64,000 nt of DNA from Bacteroidota bacterium (GCA_023388315.1 JAEWGM010000017.1:1-64000), one strand, 5' to 3'; shown: positions 23,876 to 33,416, counted from the stretch's first letter. The notes: generated by a model from the sequence alone, not told the origin. Program-made: numbers and translations.

Positions 23876-24760
23876 ATGAGCATATTAGAAGCAATTATCA
23901 TTGCTATTGTTGAAGGTTTGACCGAGTTTTTACCGGTTTCCTCCACCGGGCATATGATTATTGCACAAGCCCTGATGGGGGTTGAGAGCACTGATTTTGT
24001 TAAAGCATTCACCGTTATTATTCAATTCGGTGCCATATTAGCCGTTGTTGTCCTGTATTGGAGACGGTTTTTTCAGTTGAATCCCATTAAAGTGTTTGAC
24101 GAAGACGCGGTGCTGGGAATGAAACCTTCACAAAAAAGAACAACCTATTTAAAACGATTTCTCTTTAAATACGATTTCTATTGGAAATTATTCATCGCCG
24201 TGTTGCCCGCAGGAATAATTGGCTTGTTGGCAGGCGATTATATTGATATGATGCTGGAAAATGTCACCGTAGTGGCCGTTATGCTGGTGCTTGGCGGTAT
24301 TCTGATGCTGTTTGTGGACAAATGGTTCAACCGTCCCGCACACAACCAAAACATCACTTGGCAGAGAGCCGTTAAAATCGGTTTTTTCCAATGCATCGCG
24401 ATGATTCCGGGCGTATCGCGCTCTATGGCGAGCATCGTGGGCGGTATGGCCACCAAACTAAACCGAAAAAACGCTGCCGAATTCTCTTTCTTTTTGGCAG
24501 TCCCCACAATGGCTGCTGCTGCGGGATACAAAGTATATCAGTTAATGAAAGACCCGGTGAGCTTTCACATGTTGCAAGAAAATTGGAGCGTTCTGGTTTT
24601 AGGAAACATCGTGGCCTTCATTGTAGCCATAGGGGCTATTAAATTTTTTATCGATTTTCTCACCAAATACGGCTTCAAAGCGTTTGGGGTGTACCGCATC
24701 ATTGTGGGCGGCATTTTGCTATTTCTCATCTTTTCGGGCGTCGACCTGAGTATGGCGTAA
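23876..24760 (+). CDS. uppP: Undecaprenyl-diphosphatase (BacA/UppP)
   Basis: 294-aa inner-membrane enzyme that dephosphorylates undecaprenyl diphosphate to recycle the lipid carrier for peptidoglycan and glycans. It has both signature blocks: EGLTEFLPVSSTGHMII (residues ~13-30) and PGVSRSMASIVGGMATKL (~178-195), with about eight TM helices. Length and spacing are typical. It lies 5 bases before truB and is probably in one transcript with it. Confidence 0.96.
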   Translation: MSILEAIIIAIVEGLTEFLPVSSTGHMIIAQALMGVESTDFVKAFTVIIQFGAILAVVVLYWRRFFQLNPIKVFDEDAVLGMKPSQKRTTYLKRFLFKYDFYWKLFIAVLPAGIIGLLAGDYIDMMLENVTVVAVMLVLGGILMLFVDKWFNRPAHNQNITWQRAVKIGFFQCIAMIPGVSRSMASIVGGMATKLNRKNAAEFSFFLAVPTMAAAAGYKVYQLMKDPVSFHMLQENWSVLVLGNIVAFIVAIGAIKFFIDFLTKYGFKAFGVYRIIVGGILLFLIFSGVDLSMA

Positions 24761-24765
24761 TTTTT

Positions 24766-25464
24766 ATGGATTTTATTGAAGGGGAGATATTGCATATCAA
24801 CAAACCGCTGCATTGGACCTCGTTCAGAGTCGTTCGGGTGGCAAGAGCAAAGCTATGCAGTAAGTTGGGCATCAAGAAGTTGAAAGTAGGACACGCCGGC
24901 ACGTTAGATCCGTTGGCAACAGGCGTAATGACCATTTGCATCGGAAAAATGACCAAGAAAATTGATGAGCTTCAAGCCCTTACCAAAGAATACGAAGCTG
25001 AAATACGATTAGGCGCCACCACGCCTTCGTTTGATTTGGAGACCGAAATTGATGCTGAATATCCCGTTCATCATATTACGGAAAGACTTGTAAGAGAAAC
25101 GCTGCAACAATTTACGGGAGAAATTCTGCAAATTCCGCCGGTATTTTCCGCCTGCAAAGTGGACGGCAAACGAGCATATGAACTGGCGCGAAAAAATGAG
25201 AAAGTTGAACTAAAACCCAAATTATTGGTTATAAACAGTATTGAATTGTTGTCTTACAACCTTCCGTTTATAAAAATTCGCGTAGTTTGCGGCAAAGGCA
25301 CCTACATTCGGGCGCTGGCAAGAGATATTGGCGAAGCCTTGCAATCCGGCGCGCACCTTACCGCGCTCACCCGCACACAAGTGGGAGAGGTTACCCTAAA
25401 AGATTGTTTAGAAATGAGCGAATTAGACAGTTTCTTTGATAACAACATCCAAACAAAAAAATAA
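24766..25464 (+). CDS. truB: tRNA pseudouridine(55) synthase
   Basis: 232 aa, makes pseudouridine 55 in the T loop of tRNAs. The catalytic Asp is in GHAGTLDPLATGVM (~45-58). Other family blocks are NKPLHWTSF, GEILQIPPVFSACKVDGKRAYELAR and RVVCGKGTYIRALARDIGEAL. It is short, as in this phylum, without a long PUA domain. It begins 5 bases after uppP. Confidence 0.96.
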   Translation: MDFIEGEILHINKPLHWTSFRVVRVARAKLCSKLGIKKLKVGHAGTLDPLATGVMTICIGKMTKKIDELQALTKEYEAEIRLGATTPSFDLETEIDAEYPVHHITERLVRETLQQFTGEILQIPPVFSACKVDGKRAYELARKNEKVELKPKLLVINSIELLSYNLPFIKIRVVCGKGTYIRALARDIGEALQSGAHLTALTRTQVGEVTLKDCLEMSELDSFFDNNIQTKK

Positions 25465-25497
25465 AAAACACATATAATATACAGGTTATTTTTAAGT

Positions 25498-26547
25498 ATG
25501 AAATTATCTCAGTTTAAATTTAATTTACCCGAAGAGTTGATTGCTAAATATCCGGCTCACCACAGAGATGAGTCGCGATTAATGGTTGTGCACAAGGATT
25601 CCGATAAAATTGAACACAAAACGTTCAAAGATATTCTTGATTACTTTAACGAAAAAGACTTTTTTATTTTCAACGACACCAAAGTGTTTCCCGCCCGTTT
25701 ATTTGGAAACAAGGAAAAAACAGGCGCGAAAATAGAAGTTTTCTTGCTGAGGGAATTAAATCCCAGCCAACACTTGTGGGATGTGCTTGTGAATCCCGCG
25801 CGCAAAATAAGAATTGGCAACAAGTTGTATTTCGGAGAAAATGAAGAACTGGTGGCCGAAGTAATCGACAACACCACTTCTCGCGGACGCACATTGCGAT
25901 TTCTGTACGATGGGCCTTACGACGAGTTTAAAGACCAACTTTTCGCGATTGGCGAAACGCCCATCCCCGAATATTTAGAACGCGATGCCGAACCGGACGA
26001 CGCCGAGCGTTACCAAAATATTTTCGCTTCACAAGAAGGCGCGGTTGTGGCGCCCGCCGCCGGCTTGCATTTCAGCCGCGAATTGATGAAACGAATGGAA
26101 ATTAAGGACATTGATTTCGGTTTCATCACGTTGCACAACGGCTTAGGCGCTTACAGGGTGATTGATGTGGAAGACCTTACAAAGCACAAAATGGAGTCGG
26201 AACAAATGTCCATTAGCGCCGAGTTGTGCCAAAGAGTAAACAAAGCCAAAGACGAAGAGCGGAATATTTGCGCGGTGGGCACATCGGTATTACGCGCTGT
26301 GGAAACCACCGTTAGCACCGACGGACATATAAAACCCAGAGACGGGTGGACCAATAAGTTCATTTTTCCGCCATACGATTTTACATTGGCAAATAGCTTA
26401 GTAACCAATTTTCATTTGCCGTACTCCACGTTGTTGATGATGACAACGGCTTTTGGCGGATACGAAAAAATTATGGATGCCTACCAAGTGGCCATTAAGG
26501 AAGAATATCGCTTTGGCGCCTATGGCGACGCGATGCTGGTTATTTAG
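25498..26547 (+). CDS. queA: S-adenosylmethionine:tRNA ribosyltransferase-isomerase
   Basis: 349 aa, transfers the ribose of SAM to preQ1-tRNA to give epoxyqueuosine. Typical blocks are KFNLPEELIAKYPAHHRDESRLMVV at the N-terminus, FNDTKVFPARLFG, GAVVAPAAGLHFSRELM, FITLHNGLGAYRVIDVEDL, CAVGTSVLRAVETT and LVTNFHLPYSTLLMMTTAFGG. Complete and of usual length. It is 33 bases after truB, with no riboswitch in the gap. Confidence 0.96.
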   Translation: MKLSQFKFNLPEELIAKYPAHHRDESRLMVVHKDSDKIEHKTFKDILDYFNEKDFFIFNDTKVFPARLFGNKEKTGAKIEVFLLRELNPSQHLWDVLVNPARKIRIGNKLYFGENEELVAEVIDNTTSRGRTLRFLYDGPYDEFKDQLFAIGETPIPEYLERDAEPDDAERYQNIFASQEGAVVAPAAGLHFSRELMKRMEIKDIDFGFITLHNGLGAYRVIDVEDLTKHKMESEQMSISAELCQRVNKAKDEERNICAVGTSVLRAVETTVSTDGHIKPRDGWTNKFIFPPYDFTLANSLVTNFHLPYSTLLMMTTAFGGYEKIMDAYQVAIKEEYRFGAYGDAMLVI

Positions 26548-26580
26548 GATAGTGCACTTGGTGCGGTATATAGCTGCGCT

Positions 26581-26683
26581 GATAGATTCACTGCGTGAAT
26601 GATAAGCGTTACGCGATAGAAACTTTATCACGAACGAAGTGAGTTTTATCGTTTTGTTGAAAACAAAAACTATCGCGTAAACC
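26581..26683. repeat. Nested palindromes between queA and folK
   Basis: TTACGCGATAG (26609-26619) and CTATCGCGTAA (26670-26680) form an 11-bp perfect inverted repeat. Inside it are TTTTGTT-GA-AAACAAAA and an imperfect ACTTTATCAC..GTGAG pair. Before it is TTCACTGCGTGAA. The 166-bp gap holds no gene. It may be a REP-like element or attenuate transcription into folK. Confidence 0.55.
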
Positions 26684-26713
26684 TATCTAAAAAAATAGGA
26701 ATTATTTTACGAA

Positions 26714-27220
26714 ATGGTTGATTTTTATAAATACTGCATATTTTTATCCCTCGGCTCCAATTTGGGGAATAAGCAAAAGAACATTGAGCGTGCGTATAAA
26801 GAAATTGAAAAGCGGATTGGAACCATTGTTTCCAAATCCGCTTTTTATTGTACCCAACCCGTAGGGTTTGAATCCGAAAATGATTTTGTGAATTCCGTGT
26901 GTGAAGTAAACACTTCGTTAAACGCGCACACCGTTTTAAAAGAAACCCAAGAAATTGAAAAAGAGATAGGACGCGTCACAAAATCTAAGAACCAACACTA
27001 CGAAGACCGTATAATTGATATTGACTTGCTGCTATTCGCAGACACAATTGTAGAAGAAACTAATTTAATTATTCCGCACCCACGGCTGCATTTGCGTGAT
27101 TTTGTGCTAACTCCTCTCGCGGAAATTGCATCCGATGTCATCCATCCCGTTTTCAACAAAAGTATTTTGCAATTAAAGAGGGAATTGGCGGAAAATGCGT
27201 GCCAAAACAAGAGGCCCTGA
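26714..27220 (+). CDS. folK: 2-amino-4-hydroxy-6-hydroxymethyldihydropteridine pyrophosphokinase
   Basis: 168-aa folate-synthesis kinase (HPPK). Blocks: FLSLGSNLGNKQKNIERA near the start, YCTQPVGFESENDFVNSVCEV, the Asp pair in RIIDIDLLLFAD (~98-109) that binds magnesium-ATP, and HPRLHLRDFVLTPLAEI. The start ATG 26714 gives MVDFYKYCIFLSLGSN, slightly longer than the core. It is the last gene of the ftsX cluster. Confidence 0.95.
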   Translation: MVDFYKYCIFLSLGSNLGNKQKNIERAYKEIEKRIGTIVSKSAFYCTQPVGFESENDFVNSVCEVNTSLNAHTVLKETQEIEKEIGRVTKSKNQHYEDRIIDIDLLLFADTIVEETNLIIPHPRLHLRDFVLTPLAEIASDVIHPVFNKSILQLKRELAENACQNKRP

Positions 27221-27286
27221 GACACGACATAAATGCGAAAATCACCCGCCAAACAACTTACGGAAAAAGTGATTGCACCCCGCTTT

Positions 27287-28138
27287 TTATTGTGCCGGTT
27301 GATGCTTAATAAACGTACCTCTATCCAATTCTTCGAACGCCAAATTCAACTCTTCGCGCGTGTTCATCACAATGGGCCCGCCCCACGAAATGGGTTCGTC
27401 CAAAGAGTCGCCTGATAAAACCAACATCCGCAATCCTTCGCCTCCGGCAGTAAACACCAATTGCTCGCCTTGGGTGAACAACACAGCCATACGAGAATCG
27501 ATGGCGCTTTGTTTATCGCCCGTGGTTCCGTTCCCTTCCACTACGTACGAGAAAACATTTTCGCCGGATGGAGTGGGGATGGCCATCGTTTTTCCGGGAT
27601 AAATCATCACATCCAAATACCGTACTTTTACGTATTCGGCTTGCATAGCGCCTTCCGTGCCTTCATAATTTCCCGATAAAACACGAATTTCACCGTTTTC
27701 GTCTTTCAACACCGGCACCATATCTGCGGTTATATCGCGGTATTTAGGCTCGGTCATTTTGTCCTTTTGAGGCAGGTTTACCCACAATTGAGCGCCCAAC
27801 ATTCGGTCTGAAGCAATGGGCATTTCTTGGTGCAATATGCCGCTTCCTGCCGTCATCCACTGGCAATCACCTTCACCAATGGTGCCTTTGTTACCCAAAC
27901 TGTCTTCGTGGTCGATGCGCCCTTTTATGAGATAGGTTACGGTTTCAATTCCTCGATGGGGATGCCACGGAAAGCCTTTTGTGTAATCGTCGGGATGGGT
28001 GGAATCGAACGCGTCGAACAATAGAAACGGATCAAAATCGCGCACATCTCGATAACCGAAAACCCTGACCAAATGAACTCCGGCGCCATCAATCTGATTG
28101 GAGCCTCTAACAATTCTTCGAATTTCTCTTGTATGCAT
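27287..28138 (-). CDS. Pirin family protein
   Basis: 283 aa, double cupin. The N-terminal cupin shows the metal-ligand His residues in GFPWHPHRGIETVTYLIKG and HEDSLGNKG, and GSGILHQEMP. The C-terminal cupin has FSYVVEGNG and LVFTAGGEGLRMLVLSGD, ending with GPIVMNTREELNLAFEEL. Bacterial pirins are iron-binding, and some have quercetin dioxygenase activity or act as regulators. The substrate here is unknown. The start is ATG 28138; a TTG 12 bases upstream is less likely. Convergent with folK. Confidence 0.92.
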   Translation of the reverse strand: MHTREIRRIVRGSNQIDGAGVHLVRVFGYRDVRDFDPFLLFDAFDSTHPDDYTKGFPWHPHRGIETVTYLIKGRIDHEDSLGNKGTIGEGDCQWMTAGSGILHQEMPIASDRMLGAQLWVNLPQKDKMTEPKYRDITADMVPVLKDENGEIRVLSGNYEGTEGAMQAEYVKVRYLDVMIYPGKTMAIPTPSGENVFSYVVEGNGTTGDKQSAIDSRMAVLFTQGEQLVFTAGGEGLRMLVLSGDSLDEPISWGGPIVMNTREELNLAFEELDRGTFIKHQPAQ

Positions 28139-28252
28139 TTTTAGCTGCAAGGTACAATATTTTTGTTTATTTACAAAAAATCGATATTATTCAATCCTAT
28201 CGTTTGACAAGACAAAAAAAAGCGAGATATTTGCAAATAAAAACTACAAAAT

Positions 28253-29110
28253 ATGGCAATTTTTGGAAAAAGTTACGACTATTATTTAGGTTACGCCTTG
28301 AGCGGAGGCGGCGCGAAAGGATTTGCTCATTTGGGTGCCCTGAAAGTGCTGGAACGATACGGATTGAAACCCGACACCATTGCCGGAACAAGTGCCGGAG
28401 CCCTTGCCGGCGTGTTTTATGCCGACGGTTTCCATCCCGATGAAATTGAAGAATTGTTCAGAAAAAAAGAGTTAAGAGAATTTGTTCAGTTCGCGCTTCC
28501 CACCAGCGGCTTTCTTAAAAACGCGGGCTTGCATTCTTTTCTAAAAAAGAACCTTAGAGCAACAACTTTTGAAGAGCTTAAGATGCCTTTTTATGCCGTT
28601 ACCACCGATTGGAATAACGCGCGCACCGTGGTTTTTTCTCGAGGAGAGCACTTGGTGGATGCCGTTGTGGCATCTTGTTCCATTCCCGTCATATTTTATC
28701 CGCAATATATTGAAGATGTGCCGTATGTGGATGGCGGATTATTGAAAAATTTCCCTGTTTCGGTTATTCGCGAAAAATGTAAATTTGTGATCGGCGTGAA
28801 CGTGTCGTTGATGGTTCCACCGGCCGAAAAAAACAACATTAGAAGAATGGCGGAAAGAACCTTTAACCTAATGTCTAACTCAAACACGCTTTTCGACCGG
28901 GCCGATTGCGATATTTTGATTGAAACCAAAGGATTGGAAAAATACGCGATGTTCAATCTAACCAATATCGACACCATATCGAACCTGGGATTCGAATCAG
29001 CACTGGCTACAATGCGAGAAGAACATTCGTGGCGAATCATCAGGCGATGCCACCGCCATCAGGAGCTGAATAAAAAAATTGTGGGGCATTTGCAACGAAT
29101 TAAAAAATGA
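28253..29110 (+). CDS. Patatin-like phospholipase family protein
   Basis: 285 aa, no signal peptide. The patatin hallmarks are complete: the oxyanion block SGGGAKGFAHLGAL (residues 17-30), nucleophile elbow GTSAG with Ser 47, and the dyad Asp in YVDGGLLKNFPV (~158). The C-terminal part has SNLGFESALATMREE. It resembles the RssA-type cytoplasmic patatins, presumed acyl hydrolases. It is divergent from pirin, with a 114-base gap. Confidence 0.9.
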   Translation: MAIFGKSYDYYLGYALSGGGAKGFAHLGALKVLERYGLKPDTIAGTSAGALAGVFYADGFHPDEIEELFRKKELREFVQFALPTSGFLKNAGLHSFLKKNLRATTFEELKMPFYAVTTDWNNARTVVFSRGEHLVDAVVASCSIPVIFYPQYIEDVPYVDGGLLKNFPVSVIREKCKFVIGVNVSLMVPPAEKNNIRRMAERTFNLMSNSNTLFDRADCDILIETKGLEKYAMFNLTNIDTISNLGFESALATMREEHSWRIIRRCHRHQELNKKIVGHLQRIKK

Positions 29111-29188
29111 ATGTTAACGATAACCTTTATCGGAAAACAATTTCCTCATTTTTGCGGTTATAATATAAACAGATAACAACGCGCAAAA

Positions 29189-30886
29189 ATGAATCCACAC
29201 AAAATATTTATATATCAATTATTACCCCGATTATTCGGAAATTCAAAAACCGATAATATTCCTAACGGCAGCATCGAAGAGAACGGTTGCGGCAAGTTTA
29301 ACGATATTACACCCAAAGTACTTCGCGAACTAAAGAAAAACGGATACACGCACATTTGGTACATTGGTGTGCTTGCGCACGCTTCAACAACCGATTACAG
29401 CGCATATGGCATTCCTACTGATTTTCCCGAAATTGTGAAAGGCAAAGCCGGCTCGCCCTACGCTGTGCGCGACTATTACGATGTTGACCCCGATTTAGCA
29501 CAACATCCCGATAAAAGAATGGAAGAGTTTGAAGAGTTGGTAAAACGTACCCACAAGGCGGGATTAAAAGTGATTATCGATAACGTTCCCAATCACTTGG
29601 CGCGAAATTATAAATCGATTGTTAAACCCGAAGGAGTAGAAGATTTTGGCGCTAACGACGATACTTCCAAGAGCTTTTCCGTGAACAATAATTTTTATTA
29701 CCTTCCCGGCAAATCGCTTAAGTTGCAACTGCCGCCCAATAAGTTAACAAACATCACATATCACGAAGAACCGGCAAAAGTTACCGGAAACGATTGCTTC
29801 ACCCACAAGCCTACTCAATATGATTGGTATGAAACCGTAAAACTCAATTACGGAGTGGATTATCAGAATGGCAGAGCCACTCATTTCTCGGAAATTCCGG
29901 ATACGTGGAAGAAAATGAAAGACATATTGTTGTTTTGGGCCGATAAAAAAGTGGACGGCTTCCGTTGCGATATGGCCGAAATGGTGCCGTTGGAATTCTG
30001 GCAATGGGCTATACCCCAGGTAAAAGCCCGTTATCCCGAGATTATTTTCTTAGCAGAAATTTACAACCCCGGCGTTTACCGTGATTTCCTTGCCAACAAT
30101 ACATTCGATTATTTGTACGACAAAGTGGGCCTCTACGATGTGGTGCGCGACGTTGCCTGCGGTTATCGTCCCGCCTCGGATATCACTTTCACGCTCGAAA
30201 GCGTGGGCGATATTCAACCAAAAATGCTCAACTTTATGGAAAACCATGACGAGCAGCGCATTGCTTCCGATTATTTTTTGAAAGAGGGCGAAAAAGGCAA
30301 AGCCGCCATGATTCTCACCGCGGCCATCCATGTAAATCCCGTTATGGTGTATGCGGGACAAGAATTTGGCGAAAGAGGAATGGACGAAGAGGGCTTCAGC
30401 GGAAAAAACGGCCGCACCACCATTTTCGATTATTGGTCGGTGGACACACTCACACGCTGGAACAACGGCGGAAAATGGAACAATAAACTCCTCACCGACA
30501 AGGAGAAAGAGCTATCCGCTTTCTACAAAAAGCTATTGACTGTTTGCAATGCAGAAAAATCCATTTCACAAGGCAAATATTACAACCTAATGCCGGCAAA
30601 TTACGACAATCACGCCTACGATTCCACAAAAATATTTTCTTTCCTGCGAAGCCACGGAGAAGATTTATTGCTGATAATGTGCAACTTCGACTGCATAGAA
30701 CAGGAGGTAAACGTCCACATCCCCGACCACGCGTACCATTTCTTCGGAATCGAGGCTACCCAACAAGGCGAGTTACACCCTTTGTTGGCCGAAAAAGAAC
30801 CCAATCTGTCTTTTTCGCCGGAAAATCCTTTCAGAATGAGGTTACAAGCAAATTCGGGCGAGATTTATAAAATTTCTTTCGCATAA
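29189..30886 (+). CDS. GH13 alpha-amylase-family glycoside hydrolase
   Basis: 565 aa, no signal peptide, so probably cytoplasmic. TIM-barrel motifs: region I LKVIIDNVPNH (~131-141), region II VDGFRCDMAEM with the nucleophile Asp (~261), region III IIFLAEIYNP with the acid/base Glu (~289), region IV FMENHDEQRIAS with the transition-state Asp (~352). A C-terminal beta domain follows. It likely acts on alpha-1,4-glucans or maltodextrins; exact specificity is unknown. No polysaccharide-utilisation genes flank it. It is 78 bases after the patatin gene. Confidence 0.9.
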   Translation: MNPHKIFIYQLLPRLFGNSKTDNIPNGSIEENGCGKFNDITPKVLRELKKNGYTHIWYIGVLAHASTTDYSAYGIPTDFPEIVKGKAGSPYAVRDYYDVDPDLAQHPDKRMEEFEELVKRTHKAGLKVIIDNVPNHLARNYKSIVKPEGVEDFGANDDTSKSFSVNNNFYYLPGKSLKLQLPPNKLTNITYHEEPAKVTGNDCFTHKPTQYDWYETVKLNYGVDYQNGRATHFSEIPDTWKKMKDILLFWADKKVDGFRCDMAEMVPLEFWQWAIPQVKARYPEIIFLAEIYNPGVYRDFLANNTFDYLYDKVGLYDVVRDVACGYRPASDITFTLESVGDIQPKMLNFMENHDEQRIASDYFLKEGEKGKAAMILTAAIHVNPVMVYAGQEFGERGMDEEGFSGKNGRTTIFDYWSVDTLTRWNNGGKWNNKLLTDKEKELSAFYKKLLTVCNAEKSISQGKYYNLMPANYDNHAYDSTKIFSFLRSHGEDLLLIMCNFDCIEQEVNVHIPDHAYHFFGIEATQQGELHPLLAEKEPNLSFSPENPFRMRLQANSGEIYKISFA

Positions 30887-30913
30887 ATTTCCCTTAAATT
30901 GGAATCAGTTTTG

Positions 30914-30921
30914 TACTTTTG
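30914..30921 (+). promoter_or_regulatory. Bacteroidota -7 box for prs
   Basis: TACTTTTG, preceded by a TTTTG about 5 bases upstream, 48 bases before the prs ATG. Confidence 0.55.
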
Positions 30922-30969
30922 TAGAAAAGTATAAATAAAGTATAAATCTGTAAGTTTAAGAATTTGATC

Positions 30970-31905
30970 ATGCAGGAAAGACCATTTAAAATTTTCTCAG
31001 GGAGTAATTCACGCTATTTTGCTGAAAAAGTATGTAACAGTTTAGGCTGCCCGCTGGGCAATATGATTATTGAGCATTTTGCCGATGGCGAGTTTGCCGT
31101 TTCCTATGAGGAATCCATCCGTGGAAAACAAGTTTTTTTAATCCAATCAACCTTTCCCAGTTCCGATAACCTAATGGAATTGTTGCTGATGATTGACGCC
31201 GCGAAACGCGCGTCGGCAAAATCCATTGTGGCGGTTATCCCATATTTCGGATGGGCAAGGCAAGACCGAAAAGACAAGCCGCGCGTAAGCATCGGAGCCA
31301 AACTCATTGCCGATATGCTAAGCTCTGCCGGAATTAATAGGCTGATAACAATGGACTTGCATGCCGATCAAATTCAAGGCTTTTTCAACGTACCGGTTGA
31401 CCACTTGTATGCCTCGGGCGTGTTTGTGGAATATGTGCAACAATTGGATTTGGAGAATTTGGTGATTGCCACCCCCGATGTGGGCGGAACCAAGCGCGCC
31501 AGTGCCTATTCTAAATTTTTGGGCTGTCCAATGGTAATTTGCTACAAATTGCGCAAAAAAGCCAACGAAATCTCCGACATGCAAATTATTGGCGATGTGG
31601 AAGGAATGGACGTGCTGCTTATTGACGATATTGTGGACACCGCCGGAACCGTTACCAAAGCAGCCAACTTAATTATGCAAAAAGGCGCTCGCTCGGTAAG
31701 AGCCATTGCCAGTCACGCGGTAATGTCTGACCCGGCTTCCATCAGAGTAGATCAATCGGAATTGACCGAAATTATATTTACCGACAGCATTCCGTACTCC
31801 AAAAAGTCCGAAAAAGTGAAAGTTCTTTCCGTTGCCGATATGTTTGCCGACTCCATTATCAGGGTGTGCAACAATGAGTCCATTAGTTCACTTTATGTAG
31901 TGTAA
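30970..31905 (+). CDS. prs: Ribose-phosphate pyrophosphokinase
   Basis: 311 aa from ATG 30970; a TTG two codons upstream is ignored. It makes PRPP from ribose 5-phosphate and ATP, feeding purine, pyrimidine, NAD, His and Trp synthesis. Blocks: FSGSNSRYFAEKV, FADGEFAVSYEESIRGK, PYFGWARQDRKDKPRVSI, the metal site MDLHADQIQGFF (~130) and the PRPP loop VLLIDDIVDTAGT (~216-228). Complete. In this window it complements purB, purM and pyrF. Confidence 0.96.
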   Translation: MQERPFKIFSGSNSRYFAEKVCNSLGCPLGNMIIEHFADGEFAVSYEESIRGKQVFLIQSTFPSSDNLMELLLMIDAAKRASAKSIVAVIPYFGWARQDRKDKPRVSIGAKLIADMLSSAGINRLITMDLHADQIQGFFNVPVDHLYASGVFVEYVQQLDLENLVIATPDVGGTKRASAYSKFLGCPMVICYKLRKKANEISDMQIIGDVEGMDVLLIDDIVDTAGTVTKAANLIMQKGARSVRAIASHAVMSDPASIRVDQSELTEIIFTDSIPYSKKSEKVKVLSVADMFADSIIRVCNNESISSLYVV

Positions 31906-31924
31906 CTCTCTAAAAATAGCAAAA

Positions 31925-32917
31925 TTGAAGAAAGTACTCTTATCTTGCTTGTTGTTACTTAGCTTTGTGGCCGTTAAAAGTCAAAAGCTGAGTTTCAACG
32001 AAAACGGATTGTTTAAAATAGCACAATTTACCGATGTGCATTATGTTCATGGAAATGCCAAATCCGATACGGCCTTATTGGCCATTGAAAGAGTGCTGGA
32101 AGCGGAAAAACCCGATTTTGTTGTTTTCACCGGAGACATTGTCACCGCGCAACCCGTGAAAGAAGGGTGGGATGCGATAACCAAACGAGTAATCGATAAA
32201 AAAATTCCGTTTGCCGTTACACTCGGCAACCATGATGACGAACACGGTGTTACACGCGCTGAACTCGAAAAAATCATCACCGCCTATCCCTATAATTGCA
32301 ATTATCCCACCGCCGGGCAACTCAACGGCGTGATGAACAATGTGATTCCTGTTTATGGCAGCAAGCGCGATATGCAAGTGAAATCGTTGATTTATTGTTT
32401 CGATTCCGGCGCTTATTCCACCATTGCCAACGTGAAAGGGTATGGCTGGATTACCACGGATATTATTGATTGGTATAAAAAACAAAGTTTACACTTCACG
32501 CTTCAAAACAATGTGCAGCCGTTGCCCGCTTTGGCTTTCTTTCATATTCCGCTCCCCGAATACCGATTGGCGTTCAACGATGAAAACAATAAAAGGGTGG
32601 GGGTGCGCAAGGAAGATGAGTGCCCTCCCGAGTTGAATTCCGGAATGTTCCTCGCTATGAGGGAAATGCGCGATGTGATGGCAACATTTGTAGGCCATGA
32701 CCATGTGAACGATTATATGGTGAATTACCACGACATAGCGCTGGCTTACGGTCAATTTACCGGTTGGAGAACCACTTATGTTTCGGAGATGAACGGTGCG
32801 CGCATAATTGTTTTAAAAGAGGATAAACGAGAATTTGACACGTGGCTCCATTTACTGAACGGAGAAACGAAAAACAAAGTTACTTTTCCCGCCCACTTGA
32901 TGAACGAGAAAAAATAG
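31925..32917 (+). CDS. Calcineurin-like metallophosphoesterase, secreted
   Basis: 330 aa beginning at TTG 31925. No ATG lies near, and only this start gives the signal peptide KKVLLSCLLLLSFVAVKSQ. Metal ligands: FTDVHYVHG (Asp-His), VVFTGDIV (Asp), VTLGNHDDEHG (Asn-His), AFFHIPLPEY (His) and TFVGHDHVND (His-His), so all blocks of the fold are present. It resembles the purple-acid-like/YkuE-type secreted phosphodiesterases of Bacteroidota. The substrate is unknown. It follows prs by 19 bases and is probably co-transcribed. Confidence 0.88.
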   Translation: MKKVLLSCLLLLSFVAVKSQKLSFNENGLFKIAQFTDVHYVHGNAKSDTALLAIERVLEAEKPDFVVFTGDIVTAQPVKEGWDAITKRVIDKKIPFAVTLGNHDDEHGVTRAELEKIITAYPYNCNYPTAGQLNGVMNNVIPVYGSKRDMQVKSLIYCFDSGAYSTIANVKGYGWITTDIIDWYKKQSLHFTLQNNVQPLPALAFFHIPLPEYRLAFNDENNKRVGVRKEDECPPELNSGMFLAMREMRDVMATFVGHDHVNDYMVNYHDIALAYGQFTGWRTTYVSEMNGARIIVLKEDKREFDTWLHLLNGETKNKVTFPAHLMNEKK

Positions 32918-32970
32918 TGCAAATTTTCCACAAATGCTTTCCATTTGCTATGAATGTTAAAAAAAATGGT

Positions 32971-32978
32971 TATATTTG
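32971..32978 (+). promoter_or_regulatory. Bacteroidota -7 box for the DUF4332 gene
   Basis: TATATTTG, with TTTG at 32944-32947 as a possible -33 element (spacing of 23, slightly long). Confidence 0.5.
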
Positions 32979-33008
32979 GCGAACGTTTAACTATTAAAAA
33001 ATTATATT

Positions 33009-33416
33009 ATGGCGTACAAAATTGAAGAAATTGAAGGTATTGGCGTAGTATTCGGTGAGAAACTAAGAGAAGCCGGAGTTACATCGGTAGACAAACTACT
33101 TGAAAAATGTGCATCAAAATCGGGCCGTGCCGCTTTGGCAAAAGAAACGGGAATTGAAGAAAAGTTCATTTTGAAATGGACCAACCACGCCGATTTATTC
33201 CGCATTAACGGTGTTGGCCCCGAGTTTTCGGAATTGCTTGAAGCAGCCGGAGTGGATACCGTAAAAGAATTGCGTAACAGAAACGCCGAAAACCTGTATG
33301 CTAAATTGCAAGAGGTAAACGAATCAAAACGTTTGGTTCGCCGTTTGCCTTCGCAGGAGCAAGTGGCCAAAATGATTGCCGAAGCAGGCACATTGGAACC
33401 AAAAATGACATATTAA
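33009..33416 (+). CDS. DUF4332 helix-hairpin-helix protein
   Basis: 135 aa, two helix-hairpin-helix-like units: YKIEEIEGIGVVFGEKLREAGVTSVDKLLEK and the second one HADLFRINGVGPEFSELLEAAGV. The fold matches DUF4332, related to the radial-spoke/DNA-polymerase-type HhH repeats that bind nucleic acid. There is no catalytic domain. Single gene with its own promoter and terminator, so likely well expressed. Function unknown. Confidence 0.85.
   Translation: MAYKIEEIEGIGVVFGEKLREAGVTSVDKLLEKCASKSGRAALAKETGIEEKFILKWTNHADLFRINGVGPEFSELLEAAGVDTVKELRNRNAENLYAKLQEVNESKRLVRRLPSQEQVAKMIAEAGTLEPKMTY

Noticed and set aside
25465..25497. preQ1 riboswitch before queA
   Set aside because: The 33-base gap is too short and lacks the conserved features; queA is probably transcribed from upstream.
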